Both the position numbers and the translations under genes were made by a program. Below are positions 5,577 through 11,771 of a stretch of DNA of 11,771 bases, one piece after another. Under the pieces are notes generated by a model. The model saw nothing but the letters and a program-made list of their open reading frames with translations, was not told the DNA's origin and ran no database searches. Numbering within the stretch: position 1 is the stretch's first letter; the number at the start of each line of letters is the position of its first letter. The stretch is from an uncultured Eubacteriales bacterium. Its GTDB lineage: Bacteria; Bacillota; Clostridia; Oscillospirales; Acutalibacteraceae. Where the stretch lies: NCBI GenBank assembly GCA_900319655.1, contig ONPH01000028.1:1-11771 (forward strand), in the 5' to 3' direction.

Positions 5577-6317
5577 ATGAAGAAAATTATATGTGCGCTT
5601 CTCGCGTGCTTAATGTGCGTTACAGCGGCAATCACATTTGGTGGATGCGGCTGCAATAAGGACAAGTCAAGCAACCAGACCAGCAAGAGCAGCGGCCCCG
5701 GCTACGTTGTTCCCACAACCGAACCCGACCTCAAGGACGACACCTTCGGTTATTATATCATCAACTCCAAGGAGCTTATGCTCACAAGATATTACGGCAA
5801 GGGCGGCAAGGTTGAAATTCCTGCCGAGTTCCAGGGCTATAAGATTTCAATCATCGGCCACAGCGTATTCAACGCAAGAGACGTTGAAGAGGTTGTAATT
5901 CCCGACTCAGTAACCGAAATTCAGGACTATGCTTTCTCGGGCAACAAAAAGTTAAAGAGCGCAACGCTCTCCAAGAACCTCAAGGTTCTCGGCATCAACG
6001 CTTTCTTTAACTGCCAGGCTCTGCAGAGCATTGAGCTTCCCGCGACTCTTAAAGAGATCGGCTCATACGCATTCTGTGCAACAGGCCTTACAAAAGTTAC
6101 AATCCCCGAGAGCAACACACTCTCAGAGCTTCCCCAGTTCTGCTTCTTCCAGTGCGCTTCTCTTAAAGAGGTAACAATCCCCGTAACCATCACCAAAATC
6201 CCCAAGGACTGCTTCAAGGAGTGCCCCCAGGATATGGTAATCAAGGCTTACAGCGGTTCATATGCTCTCAGCTACGCTCAGAAGTACAGCATCAAGGCTG
6301 AGGAACTCAAAAGATAA
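5577..6317 (+). CDS. BspA-type leucine-rich repeat surface lipoprotein
   Basis: 246 residues from ATG 5577, preferred over the in-frame ATG at 5568 because AGGAAGG (5561-5567) ends 9 bases before 5577 but directly abuts 5568. The N terminus is a lipoprotein signal (MKKIICALLACLMCVTAAI) with a TFGGC lipobox; C24 would be lipidated. A short Ser/Lys-rich linker follows. About 60 to the end are LRR_5 (BspA-like) repeats: VEEVVIPDSVTEIQDYAFSG, LQSIELPATLKEIGSYAF, LTKVTIP..LSELPQFCF, LKEVTIPVTITKIPKDCF. It ends with GSYALSYAQKYSIKAEEL, a typical cap of these domains. Such proteins are anchored outside the membrane and often mediate adhesion or protein binding; the ligand cannot be told. It is divergent from the NlpC/P60 hydrolase and is followed by its own terminator. 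Confidence 0.85.
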   Translation: MKKIICALLACLMCVTAAITFGGCGCNKDKSSNQTSKSSGPGYVVPTTEPDLKDDTFGYYIINSKELMLTRYYGKGGKVEIPAEFQGYKISIIGHSVFNARDVEEVVIPDSVTEIQDYAFSGNKKLKSATLSKNLKVLGINAFFNCQALQSIELPATLKEIGSYAFCATGLTKVTIPESNTLSELPQFCFFQCASLKEVTIPVTITKIPKDCFKECPQDMVIKAYSGSYALSYAQKYSIKAEELKR

Positions 6318-6342
6318 GTAAATTTAACACAGCTTAGTAAAT

Positions 6343-6390
6343 AATCACCGGACAGCCTTTATTACCGAGCTGTCCGGCGATTTTGCTTTA
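6343..6390 (+). terminator. Intrinsic terminator after the BspA-type lipoprotein gene
   Basis: CCGGACAGC (6348-6356) pairs with GCTGTCCGG (6369-6377). The stem extends by AATC/GATT past one A/C mismatch, and the loop is 12 bases. A T-rich run (6381-6389) follows. Confidence 0.85.
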
Positions 6391-6425
6391 TTATTGTCAG
6401 CACAAATCAAGAAAGGGAGATTTTT

Positions 6426-9047
6426 ATGAGCGACAAAAAGTACCCTGTCGTACAGAGCGCAAGGAGCTTTGAAAAGGCGCTTAGCCGCGTTAGAGAGGCT
6501 CAAAAGAGGTTCGCGCTGTATACTCAGGAGCAGGTAGACAAAATTTTCCTCGCCGCGGCAACAGCAGCCAATCAGGCAAGAATTCCGCTTGCCAAGATGG
6601 CGGTTGAGGAAACCGGCATGGGCGTTGTCGAGGACAAGGTAATCAAAAACCACTTCGCCTCGGAGTATATCTACAATACCTACAGAAACACCAAAACCTG
6701 CGGAGTAATTGAGGAGGACAGGGTTTACGGCACAATGAAGATTGCCGAGCCTATCGGCGTTATCGCCGCGGTTATCCCCACAACCAACCCAACCTCAACC
6801 GCGATTTTTAAAACCTTAATCAGCTTAAAGACCAGAAACGGTATCATCATCAGCCCCCATCCCCGTGCTAAAAAGAGCACAATCGAGGCGGCTAAAATCG
6901 TTCTTGATGCGGCTGTAGCGGCAGGCGCTCCCGAGGACATCATCAGCTGGATTGACGTTCCGTCGCTCGAGCTCACAAATATGCTCATGCAGGAGGCTGA
7001 CATTATCCTCGCGACAGGCGGCCCGGGCATGGTAAAGGCGGCTTATTCAAGCGGCAAGCCTGCTCTCGGCGTAGGCGCCGGAAATACCCCGGCAATTATC
7101 GACGACTCTGCGGACATCCTGCTCGCGGTTAACTCGATTATCCACTCCAAGACCTTCGACAACGGTATGATCTGCGCTTCCGAGCAGAGCGTTATCGCGA
7201 CAAGAAAGGTCTACGCCAAGGTTAAAAAGGAGTTCAAGGCGAGAGGCTGTTACTTCCTCAACCCCGAGGAGACCGAAAAGGTCAGAAAGACCATCATCAT
7301 CAACGGCGCTCTCAACGCGAGAATAGTAGGTCAGAAGCCTGTTAGAATCGCGGCTCTCGCAGGCGTTGAGGTTCCCGAAAACACAAAAATCCTCATCGGT
7401 GAGGTTGAATCTGTCGATATCAGCGAGGAATTCGCTCACGAAAAGCTCTCGCCCGTACTCGCTATGTACAGGGCAAAGGATTTTGACGAGGCTATTGAGA
7501 AGGCTGAACAGCTTATCGCGGACGGCGGCTACGGCCACACCTCGTCGCTCTATATAGACGCGGTTAACGAGAGAGAAAAGATTGACAAATTCGCGGCGCG
7601 TATGAAAACCTGCCGTATTCTCGTAAACACTCCGTCATCACAGGGCGGAATCGGCGACCTTTACAACTTCAGACTTCTTCCGTCGCTCACACTGGGCTGC
7701 GGCTCTTGGGGCGGCAACTCGGTAAGCGAGAACGTGGGAGTTAAGCACCTGTTGAACATCAAGACCGTTGCCGAGAGGAGAGAGAATATGCTTTGGTTCA
7801 GAGCGCCCGAAAAGGTATATATCAAAAAGGGCTGTATGCCGGTTGCCCTTCAGGAGCTCGGTGACGTTATGGGCAAAAAACGCGCCTTCGTCGTAACCGA
7901 CAGCTTCCTTTATAAAAACGGCTACACCAAGCCCATCACCGACAAGCTCGACGAAATGGGCATTACTTACACGGTATTTTCTGACGTTGAGCCCGACCCG
8001 TCGCTCAAATCAGCACAGAGCGGCGCCGAGGCTATGACAAAGTTTGAGCCCGACGTTATCATCGCGCTCGGCGGCGGTTCGGCAATGGACGCCGCAAAGA
8101 TTATGTGGGTACTCTACGAGCATCCCGAGGCGGACTTCATAGACATGGCAATGCGCTTTGTAGATATCCGCAAGAGAATTTACACCTTCCCCAAGATGGG
8201 CGAAAAGGCTTATTTCGTAGCTATCCCGACATCCTCAGGCACAGGCTCGGAGGTTACTCCCTTCGCGGTTATCACCGACCAGGATACAGGCATCAAGTAT
8301 CCGCTCGCGGATTACGAGCTTATGCCGAATATGGCTATCGTTGACGCCGATAATATGATGAGCGGTCCCAAGGGACTTACCGCCGCTTCGGGTATCGACG
8401 CGGTATCACATGCGCTCGAGGCTTACGCTTCGGTAATGGCTACCGACTTCACCGACGGTCTTGCTCTCAAGGCGTTAAAGGTTATCTTTGAGTACCTGCC
8501 TGCATGCTACGACAACGGTCAAAACGAGCCCTTCGCGCGTGAAAAGGTTGCTCATGCCGCAACAATGGCAGGTATGGCATTTGCCAACGCCTTCCTCGGC
8601 GTATGCCACTCAATGGCTCACAAGCTCGGCGCGTTCCATCACATCGCCCACGGCATTGCGAACGCTCTTATGCTCGAGCAGGTTATCCGCTTCAACTCGT
8701 CCGAGGTTCCCACCAAGATGGGCACATTCTCACAGTACGACCATCCCCACACCCTCGCGCGTTACGCCGAGGTCGCTCAGTTCCTCGGCTTTGCCGGCAA
8801 GAACGACAAGGAAAGCGTAGAGAACCTCATCAAGGGTATCAACGAGCTCAAGGCAAGGGTTGGAATTAAGGAGACAATCGCAGACTACGGCGTTGACGAG
8901 GAATACTTCCTCAAAACTCTCGACGATATGACCGAGCAGGCGTTTGACGACCAGTGCACAGGCGCTAACCCGAGATATCCGCTTATGAGCGAAATCAAGC
9001 AGATGTACCTCAACGCTTACTACGGCAACAACAAAGACGCCGTTTGA
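6426..9047 (+). CDS. adhE: Bifunctional acetaldehyde-CoA/alcohol dehydrogenase AdhE
   Basis: 873 residues, close to the usual AdhE size (E. coli about 891). It reduces acetyl-CoA to acetaldehyde and then ethanol, oxidising two NADH, a main fermentative redox outlet in the cytosol. The N-terminal CoA-acylating aldehyde dehydrogenase half (about 1-440) has the cofactor-site segment TGGPGMVKAAYSSGKPALGVG and catalytic C250 in NGMICASEQS. The C-terminal iron alcohol dehydrogenase half (about 455-870) has ALGGGSAMDAAK (547-558) and PTSSGTGSEVTPFAV. Its Fe ligands D658, H662, H728 and H742 are all shifted by +5 from the E. coli numbering, so both sites look intact. AdhE normally assembles into spirosome filaments. 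AAGGGAGA (6413-6420) sets the start. The promoter is not clear: TATTAT at 6389-6394 follows the upstream terminator without a good -35. I see no Rex-type dyad. A kinase gene follows after 18 bases. Confidence 0.97.
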   Translation: MSDKKYPVVQSARSFEKALSRVREAQKRFALYTQEQVDKIFLAAATAANQARIPLAKMAVEETGMGVVEDKVIKNHFASEYIYNTYRNTKTCGVIEEDRVYGTMKIAEPIGVIAAVIPTTNPTSTAIFKTLISLKTRNGIIISPHPRAKKSTIEAAKIVLDAAVAAGAPEDIISWIDVPSLELTNMLMQEADIILATGGPGMVKAAYSSGKPALGVGAGNTPAIIDDSADILLAVNSIIHSKTFDNGMICASEQSVIATRKVYAKVKKEFKARGCYFLNPEETEKVRKTIIINGALNARIVGQKPVRIAALAGVEVPENTKILIGEVESVDISEEFAHEKLSPVLAMYRAKDFDEAIEKAEQLIADGGYGHTSSLYIDAVNEREKIDKFAARMKTCRILVNTPSSQGGIGDLYNFRLLPSLTLGCGSWGGNSVSENVGVKHLLNIKTVAERRENMLWFRAPEKVYIKKGCMPVALQELGDVMGKKRAFVVTDSFLYKNGYTKPITDKLDEMGITYTVFSDVEPDPSLKSAQSGAEAMTKFEPDVIIALGGGSAMDAAKIMWVLYEHPEADFIDMAMRFVDIRKRIYTFPKMGEKAYFVAIPTSSGTGSEVTPFAVITDQDTGIKYPLADYELMPNMAIVDADNMMSGPKGLTAASGIDAVSHALEAYASVMATDFTDGLALKALKVIFEYLPACYDNGQNEPFAREKVAHAATMAGMAFANAFLGVCHSMAHKLGAFHHIAHGIANALMLEQVIRFNSSEVPTKMGTFSQYDHPHTLARYAEVAQFLGFAGKNDKESVENLIKGINELKARVGIKETIADYGVDEEYFLKTLDDMTEQAFDDQCTGANPRYPLMSEIKQMYLNAYYGNNKDAV

Positions 9048-9065
9048 TAATAAGGGGGTTTTAAA

Positions 9066-9815
9066 ATGAAATTTGACAATGTTCTCGCGGAGAGAAAAAA
9101 TAAAGTAATTTACAGGGACGGCAACCTCGCGGTTAAGGTTTTTGACGAGTCCTTCCCCAAGTCCGACATTCTCAACGAGGCGCTCAACCAGGCGAGAGTT
9201 GAAGAAACCGGCCTTAACATCCCGAAGATTGAGGAGGTTAAGAAAATCGACGGCAAGTGGGCTATCGTTTCAGACTACATCGAGGGCAAAACCCTTGAAC
9301 AGCTTATGAATGAAAACCCCGATAAGATTGACGAGTACCTCAATCAGTTCGTTGACATTCAGGTTGAAATCCTCGGCAAAAAATGTCCGCTCCTCAAGAG
9401 AATTAAGGACAAAATGCAGGATAAAATCAGCCAGACCGACCTTGACGCTACCACGCGTTACGAGCTTCACACAAGACTCGCTTCGATGAAGGATCACAAC
9501 AAGGTTTGTCACGGCGACTTTACTCCGTCCAACATCATCATCGCGGAGGACGGCACACCGTACATCCTCGACTGGTCGCACGCTACCCAGGGCAACGGCG
9601 CTGCCGACGCCGCGAGAACCTACCTCACCTTTGTTCTGAAGGACAAAAGGGAGCTCGGCGAAAAGTACCTAAAGCTCTTCTGTGAAAAGACCGACACAGC
9701 GCGCCAGTACGTAGACCGCTGGATGCCGATTGTAGCGGCTTCACAGTCCGTAAAGGGCAAGCCCGAGGAAAGAGAGCTCCTGCTCTCATGGGCAAGCGTT
9801 TGCGAGTACGAATAA
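9066..9815 (+). CDS. APH/choline-kinase-fold phosphotransferase, substrate unknown
   Basis: 249 residues of the aminoglycoside phosphotransferase/choline kinase superfamily (PF01636-like). Visible motifs are an ATP-binding lysine in LAVKVFDE (K24) and a paired acidic residue in LNEAL (E38). The hinge-like segment is VSDYIEGKTLEQL (68-80), the catalytic loop VCHGDFTPSNIII (147-159; D151, N156) and the metal-binding ILDW (D169). All catalytic residues are present, so it should be active. It starts 18 bases after adhE with AAGGGGG (9052-9058) as ribosome site, and no terminator lies between, so it is very likely co-transcribed. The substrate cannot be read from the sequence; small alcohols or amino alcohols, sugars, or a protein are all possible. 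An antibiotic-resistance role is not indicated by the context. It is followed by a hairpin repeat and then the operon terminator. Confidence 0.8.
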   Translation: MKFDNVLAERKNKVIYRDGNLAVKVFDESFPKSDILNEALNQARVEETGLNIPKIEEVKKIDGKWAIVSDYIEGKTLEQLMNENPDKIDEYLNQFVDIQVEILGKKCPLLKRIKDKMQDKISQTDLDATTRYELHTRLASMKDHNKVCHGDFTPSNIIIAEDGTPYILDWSHATQGNGAADAARTYLTFVLKDKRELGEKYLKLFCEKTDTARQYVDRWMPIVAASQSVKGKPEERELLLSWASVCEYE

Positions 9816-9837
9816 TGCCGGGTTGCCCCGGCAGGCA
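9816..9837 (+). repeat. Post-stop hairpin repeat, copy 2
   Basis: TGCCGGG (9816-9822) and CCCGGCA (9827-9833) form a perfect 7-bp stem with a TTGC loop, starting immediately after the kinase stop codon. Bases 9817-9837 match the reverse complement of 3539-3559 at 20 of 21 positions. There is no T-run, so it may act as a 3' mRNA stabiliser or be an interspersed repeat. Downstream GC-rich sequence to about 9905 includes another hairpin, CGGCT (9850-9854)/AGCCG (9863-9867), and may belong to the same element. Confidence 0.75.
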
Positions 9838-9935
9838 GTTCGCGTACTTCGGCTCGGCGCGCAGCCGTAACCCGCTGTTTCTCGGGATAGCTTGCGCTGA
9901 ACAAACGCTGTCTGTTGATAATTAATTACACAAAA

Positions 9936-9977
9936 AACACCCCGATTCGCAATGAGTCGGGGTGTTATTGTTTTTTA
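9936..9977. terminator. Bidirectional terminator between convergent operons
   Basis: A 13-bp stem (9936-9948 with 9954-9966, one G-T pair, loop GCAAT) built around CACCCCG/CGGGGTG. On the plus strand it is followed by ATTGTTTTTT; on the minus strand by TTTTTTG. It therefore serves both the adhE-kinase operon and the deaminase-HD operon. Confidence 0.9.
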
Positions 9978-9980
9978 AAG

Positions 9981-10095
9981 CCTCCACCGCTTGCGGGAAA
10001 TTCCCCTGATAGGGGAAATGTCACGAAGTGACAAAGGGGTTGCCGTTTTCGCCAGAAAAAGGTGGCACGGCATTTATGCCGTGACGGAGGGGGCA
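9981..10095. repeat. Composite multi-hairpin intergenic element
   Basis: A GC-rich non-coding block of consecutive perfect or near-perfect hairpins: CCGC/GCGG (9987-9996), TTCCCCT/AGGGGAA (10001-10017), TGTCAC/GTGACA (10019-10033) and CACGGCAT/ATGCCGTG (10066-10083). CCTCC (9981-9985) and GGAGG (10086-10090) bracket it as inverse arms. On the minus strand the last hairpin is followed by CCACCTTTTT, so it may also act as a first terminator for the HD gene. An open frame reads through it on the plus strand but has no gene-like features. It is probably an interspersed element (MITE or REP-like). Confidence 0.65.
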
Positions 10096-10131
10096 GCGTT
10101 TCCAATTACGCCACGTTTTGAATTGCAAACA

Positions 10132-10740
10132 TTAATCTTTATCATCAATTATTTTTTTGCCCTCAACATTGGGCATAATAAAATTATTCAGCGAATAATC
10201 CCACAGCTTTTCCGAGCCCTCGGGGGTGATTTCGTTTCGCTTCAGAATTTGGCTGAGCCTGATTTCATTCTCAGCCCAGACCTTGCCGCCTGTCGAATTA
10301 TTGAGCATTGCAGGCTGAATATTGTCCATCGTATGGGCAAACTTAGATTCGGGAGTTTCTCCGGCTTCAAACTCGTCCCACAGCGCCCTGAACTTTTTTG
10401 CTTGGTCATCGGGCAGAATATTAAAAATCCTGTCCGCAGCCTTCAACTCACGCTCACGCTGGCTGAGCTTTGCGTTGTCGTCGTAGGCGTAGGTGTCGCC
10501 TGCGTCAATTTCAACAATGTCGTGGATTAAAATCATCGTTATGGTTTTAAGCACGTCGATTTTCTCATTCGCGTGTTCGCTGAGCAGCACGCACATGAGC
10601 GCGGCGTGCCATGCGTGCTCCGCGTCATTTTCCGCGGTTTTGCCGTCGCTGAGCAGTGTGCGGCGCTTAATCCGCTTTTCCTTGTCCGCTTCAAGGCAGA
10701 ACTCAAACTGCCGTTTTAATCTATTGTCCGTTTCGCTCAT
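10132..10740 (-). CDS. HD-domain phosphohydrolase, YfbR-like 5'-deoxynucleotidase family
   Basis: 202 residues with a complete HD-domain metal site: H42 in AEHAWH, H73-D74 in LIHDIVEIDAGDTYAYD (with E77 and D82), and D139 in HTMDNIQP. The pattern and spacing match the COG1896/HD_3 group that includes E. coli YfbR, a 5'-deoxynucleotidase removing phosphate from deoxynucleoside monophosphates (YfbR residues H33, H68, D69, E72, D137). It is a soluble cytosolic protein. Its ATG overlaps the TGA of the dCMP deaminase gene (ATGA, 10737-10740), so the two are translationally coupled and probably work on connected substrates, dUMP being the obvious link. Exact substrate preference is inferred, not shown. 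The gene ends 32 bases from the composite hairpin element. Confidence 0.85.
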   Translation of the reverse strand: MSETDNRLKRQFEFCLEADKEKRIKRRTLLSDGKTAENDAEHAWHAALMCVLLSEHANEKIDVLKTITMILIHDIVEIDAGDTYAYDDNAKLSQRERELKAADRIFNILPDDQAKKFRALWDEFEAGETPESKFAHTMDNIQPAMLNNSTGGKVWAENEIRLSQILKRNEITPEGSEKLWDYSLNNFIMPNVEGKKIIDDKD

Positions 10741-11216
10741 CTTTCAAAGTCCAGCGTAATTTCTTTTTTATCGGTCTTGAAAACCGTCAGCTTAACGCCT
10801 GCCGACTGCAGCATTTTCTTTGAGGCGACAGTTGCAGGAGTGTCGGCGTACTTGTCGTAAAGGTAAACAATCTCAGCAATTCCCGACTGGATAATCGCCT
10901 TGGCGCACTCGTTGCAGGGGAACAAATCAACATACAGCTTTGCGCCTTTAAGGTTTTTCCCTCTCGCGTTCAAAATCGCGTTTAGCTCGGCGTGAACAAC
11001 GTAATTGTACTTGGTGTCGTCGCCCTCGCGCTCCCACGAAAAAACATCGTCGGAACAGCCGTACGGAAAGCCGTTGTAGCCTGTCGAAAGAATAATATTG
11101 TTGCCGTCGACAATGCAAGCGCCGACCTGAGTGTTGGGATCCTTACTGCGCTTTGCGGCGAGCAGCGCCACGCCCATAAAATATTCATCCCAGTTTATGT
11201 AGTCCATGCGTTTCAT
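10737..11216 (-). CDS. Deoxycytidylate (dCMP) deaminase, ComEB-like
   Basis: 159 residues of the zinc-dependent cytidine/deoxycytidylate deaminase family. Visible features are NWDEYFMGVALLAAKRSKDPNTQVGACIV (8-36), the NGFPYGC loop (48-54), HAE (H75, E77: zinc ligand and proton shuttle) and PCNEC (100-104; C101 and C104 zinc ligands). This is the normal dCMP deaminase layout and length. The family converts dCMP to dUMP and ammonia, feeding dTMP synthesis, and is usually allosterically activated by dCTP and inhibited by dTTP. AGGAG (11225-11229 on the minus strand) 8 bases before the ATG sets the start. It overlaps the HD gene by 4 bases. A candidate promoter lies at 11278-11307, and TTTAGAG heptads fall between promoter and ribosome site. 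Confidence 0.92.
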   Translation of the reverse strand: MKRMDYINWDEYFMGVALLAAKRSKDPNTQVGACIVDGNNIILSTGYNGFPYGCSDDVFSWEREGDDTKYNYVVHAELNAILNARGKNLKGAKLYVDLFPCNECAKAIIQSGIAEIVYLYDKYADTPATVASKKMLQSAGVKLTVFKTDKKEITLDFER

Positions 11217-11233
11217 AAAAACAACTCCTTTTG

Positions 11234-11253
11234 TTTTAGAGTTTAGAGTTTAG
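11234..11253 (+). repeat. TTTAGAG heptads upstream of the dCMP deaminase gene
   Basis: TTTTAGAGTTTAGAGTTTAG contains two full TTTAGAG units and a partial third, the same unit as the array at 2282-2329. It lies in the predicted 5' leader of the deaminase mRNA, just upstream of its ribosome site. Confidence 0.75.
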
Positions 11254-11277
11254 TGAATGGTCGCTTCGCTCCAATTT

Positions 11278-11307
11278 ATAATATTGCAGAGCTTTAGGAA
11301 AAGTTAA
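11278..11307 (-). promoter_or_regulatory. Candidate promoter of the dCMP deaminase-HD operon
   Basis: On the minus strand: TTAACT (11307-11302), an 18-base spacer, then TATTAT (11283-11278). Transcription would start near 11271, giving a leader of about 55 bases. Confidence 0.5.
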
Positions 11308-11477
11308 TTTCGATCCATATTAATTCATTCGGGCACAAAACGTTTCGGGAAAGCCGACCTGTCCACTCGACCGAAATTTTCCATTCTCAATTTTCCATTT
11401 TCAATTTTATTCTACCATATTATTTTGCTTTATGAAAGTACAAAAGGTGGTTTTTATCAAAAAAATTTCGTTATTTA
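11308..11477. other. Intergenic stretch without a gene
   Basis: This is the rest of the 345-base gap between the divergent deaminase and trkA genes. It holds a spaced inverted repeat TTTCGG (11343-11348)/CCGAAA (11371-11376), a heptad repeat (11376-11410) and plain AT-rich sequence. I see no further coding or RNA signal. Confidence 0.5.
11376..11410 (+). repeat. ATTTTCM heptad repeat
   Basis: Five consecutive 7-base units: ATTTTCC, ATTCTCA, ATTTTCC, ATTTTCA, ATTTTAT. They also form a tandem 14-mer (11381-11394 and 11395-11408, 13 of 14 identical). The period is the same as in the GAGTTNA arrays but the unit differs. Confidence 0.7.
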
Positions 11478-11506
11478 TTGATTTTTAGTGACAAAAGGTG
11501 TATTAT
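11478..11506 (+). promoter_or_regulatory. Promoter of trkA
   Basis: TTGATT (11478-11483), a 17-base spacer, then TATTAT (11501-11506). The start would be near 11513, about 49 bases before the ATG. It shares its -35, its T-tract and an ACAAA(A)GGTG spacer motif with the NlpC/P60 promoter. Confidence 0.7.
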
Positions 11507-11561
11507 GACGTTACGTTAAAATGGAAACTATGTTTAATCCGTAAATATAAGAGGGTTTAGT

Positions 11562-11771
11562 ATGAAGATAATTATTGTCGGTTGCGGAAAAGTCGGCACA
11601 TCCATCGCTACCGAGCTTAATTCCGAGGGACACCAAATCAGAGTGGTCGATACTAACAAATTTGCCGTAAGAAGGCTTGCGGATTCCATTGACGCAATGG
11701 GAATCGAGGGCAACGGCGCAATTTACGAGACCTTGGCAGAGGCCGAGGTATCTTCGGCGGATTTGGTAATC
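11562..11771 (+). CDS. trkA: Trk potassium uptake regulatory protein TrkA (5' part)
   Basis: The first 70 codons are present; the frame is open at the right edge. The N terminus MKIIIVGCGKVGTSIATELNS has the GxGxxG dinucleotide-binding loop (G7-C-G9-K-V-G12) and an acidic residue ending the second strand (D30 in RVVD), typical of the first RCK_N domain of TrkA (NAD(H)-binding). TrkA is the cytosolic gating subunit of the TrkH/TrkG potassium channel-transporter. AAGAGGG (11549-11555) lies 6 bases before the ATG. The alternative is a single-RCK KtrA/KtrC-type protein; the visible 70 residues look more like TrkA, but the second RCK domain lies outside the window. A trkH partner would be expected downstream. 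Confidence 0.85.
   Translation, partial: MKIIIVGCGKVGTSIATELNSEGHQIRVVDTNKFAVRRLADSIDAMGIEGNGAIYETLAEAEVSSADLVI

Noticed and set aside
6318..6425. Rex operator upstream of adhE
   Set aside because: No TTGTGA/TTGTTA-type dyad is present in the short gap. The only imperfect symmetry, ATTTAAC/GTAAAT near 6323-6341, does not fit and lies upstream of the terminator.
9066..9815. Aminoglycoside resistance gene
   Set aside because: Only the general kinase-fold motifs are shared. It is co-transcribed with a core metabolic gene, has matching base composition and no mobile context, so resistance is not supported.
9981..10095. CRISPR-like array
   Set aside because: The hairpins differ from each other and there are no repeated identical units with unique spacers.
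9991..10530. Plus-strand open frame of 179 codons
   Set aside because: It begins inside the hairpin element and runs antisense through the HD-domain gene. It has no ribosome site and no recognisable domain, so it is a shadow frame.

Overview
The window reads as a piece of a low-to-mid-GC Gram-positive (Firmicutes/Clostridia) chromosome, probably a gut or rumen Ruminococcaceae-like anaerobe. The supporting content is a fused AdhE, a DUF1015 protein, a membrane-anchored NlpC/P60 hydrolase with PG_binding_1 domains, a BspA-type LRR lipoprotein, a ComEB-type dCMP deaminase, TrkA, clear GGAGG-type ribosome sites and many short hairpin repeats between genes. The taxon is inferred from gene content only. 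The exception is the left edge: about the first 670 bases encode part of a Bacteroidetes TonB-dependent outer-membrane receptor, at clearly lower GC. They are joined in frame to two Firmicutes-type Ltp lipoprotein repeats. An assembly chimera near position 660-675 is the simplest explanation.

Layout. 3-932 (+) is the chimeric reading frame. 1008-2288 (+) is a DUF1015 protein with its own candidate promoter, a hairpin leader, and a 7-bp repeat array at its 3' end that forms half of a terminator. 2404-3321 (+) is an asparaginase-like protein whose usual catalytic lysine is not apparent. It converges on 3560-5107 (-), a secreted, C-terminally membrane-anchored NlpC/P60 peptidoglycan hydrolase; palindromic repeat elements and a minus-strand terminator lie between them. 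A 460-base AT-rich divergent region (5108-5567) carries a strong promoter for the hydrolase and a cluster of dyads. One dyad is a 25-bp strictly alternating purine/pyrimidine palindrome. A 15-codon leader ORF leads into the BspA-type lipoprotein (5577-6317, +).

6426-9047 (+) is bifunctional adhE, followed 18 bases later by an APH-fold kinase (9066-9815). The pair ends at a bidirectional terminator (9936-9977) facing a minus-strand operon. That operon is a dCMP deaminase (11216-10737) overlapping by 4 bases an HD-domain nucleotidase-like protein (10740-10132). The right edge starts trkA (11562 onward, +), driven by a promoter resembling that of the NlpC/P60 gene.

How the genes fit together: the hydrolase and lipoprotein are a divergent cell-envelope pair. 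AdhE gives fermentative NADH re-oxidation (acetyl-CoA to ethanol), and a kinase of unknown substrate is co-transcribed with it. The deaminase/HD pair is a two-step pyrimidine deoxynucleotide module (dCMP to dUMP, then probably to deoxyuridine). I see no CRISPR array, tRNA, rRNA, transposase or recognised defence locus. The least explained material is intergenic: three kinds of hairpin repeat, two heptad-repeat families, and the leader ORF with its dyad cluster.
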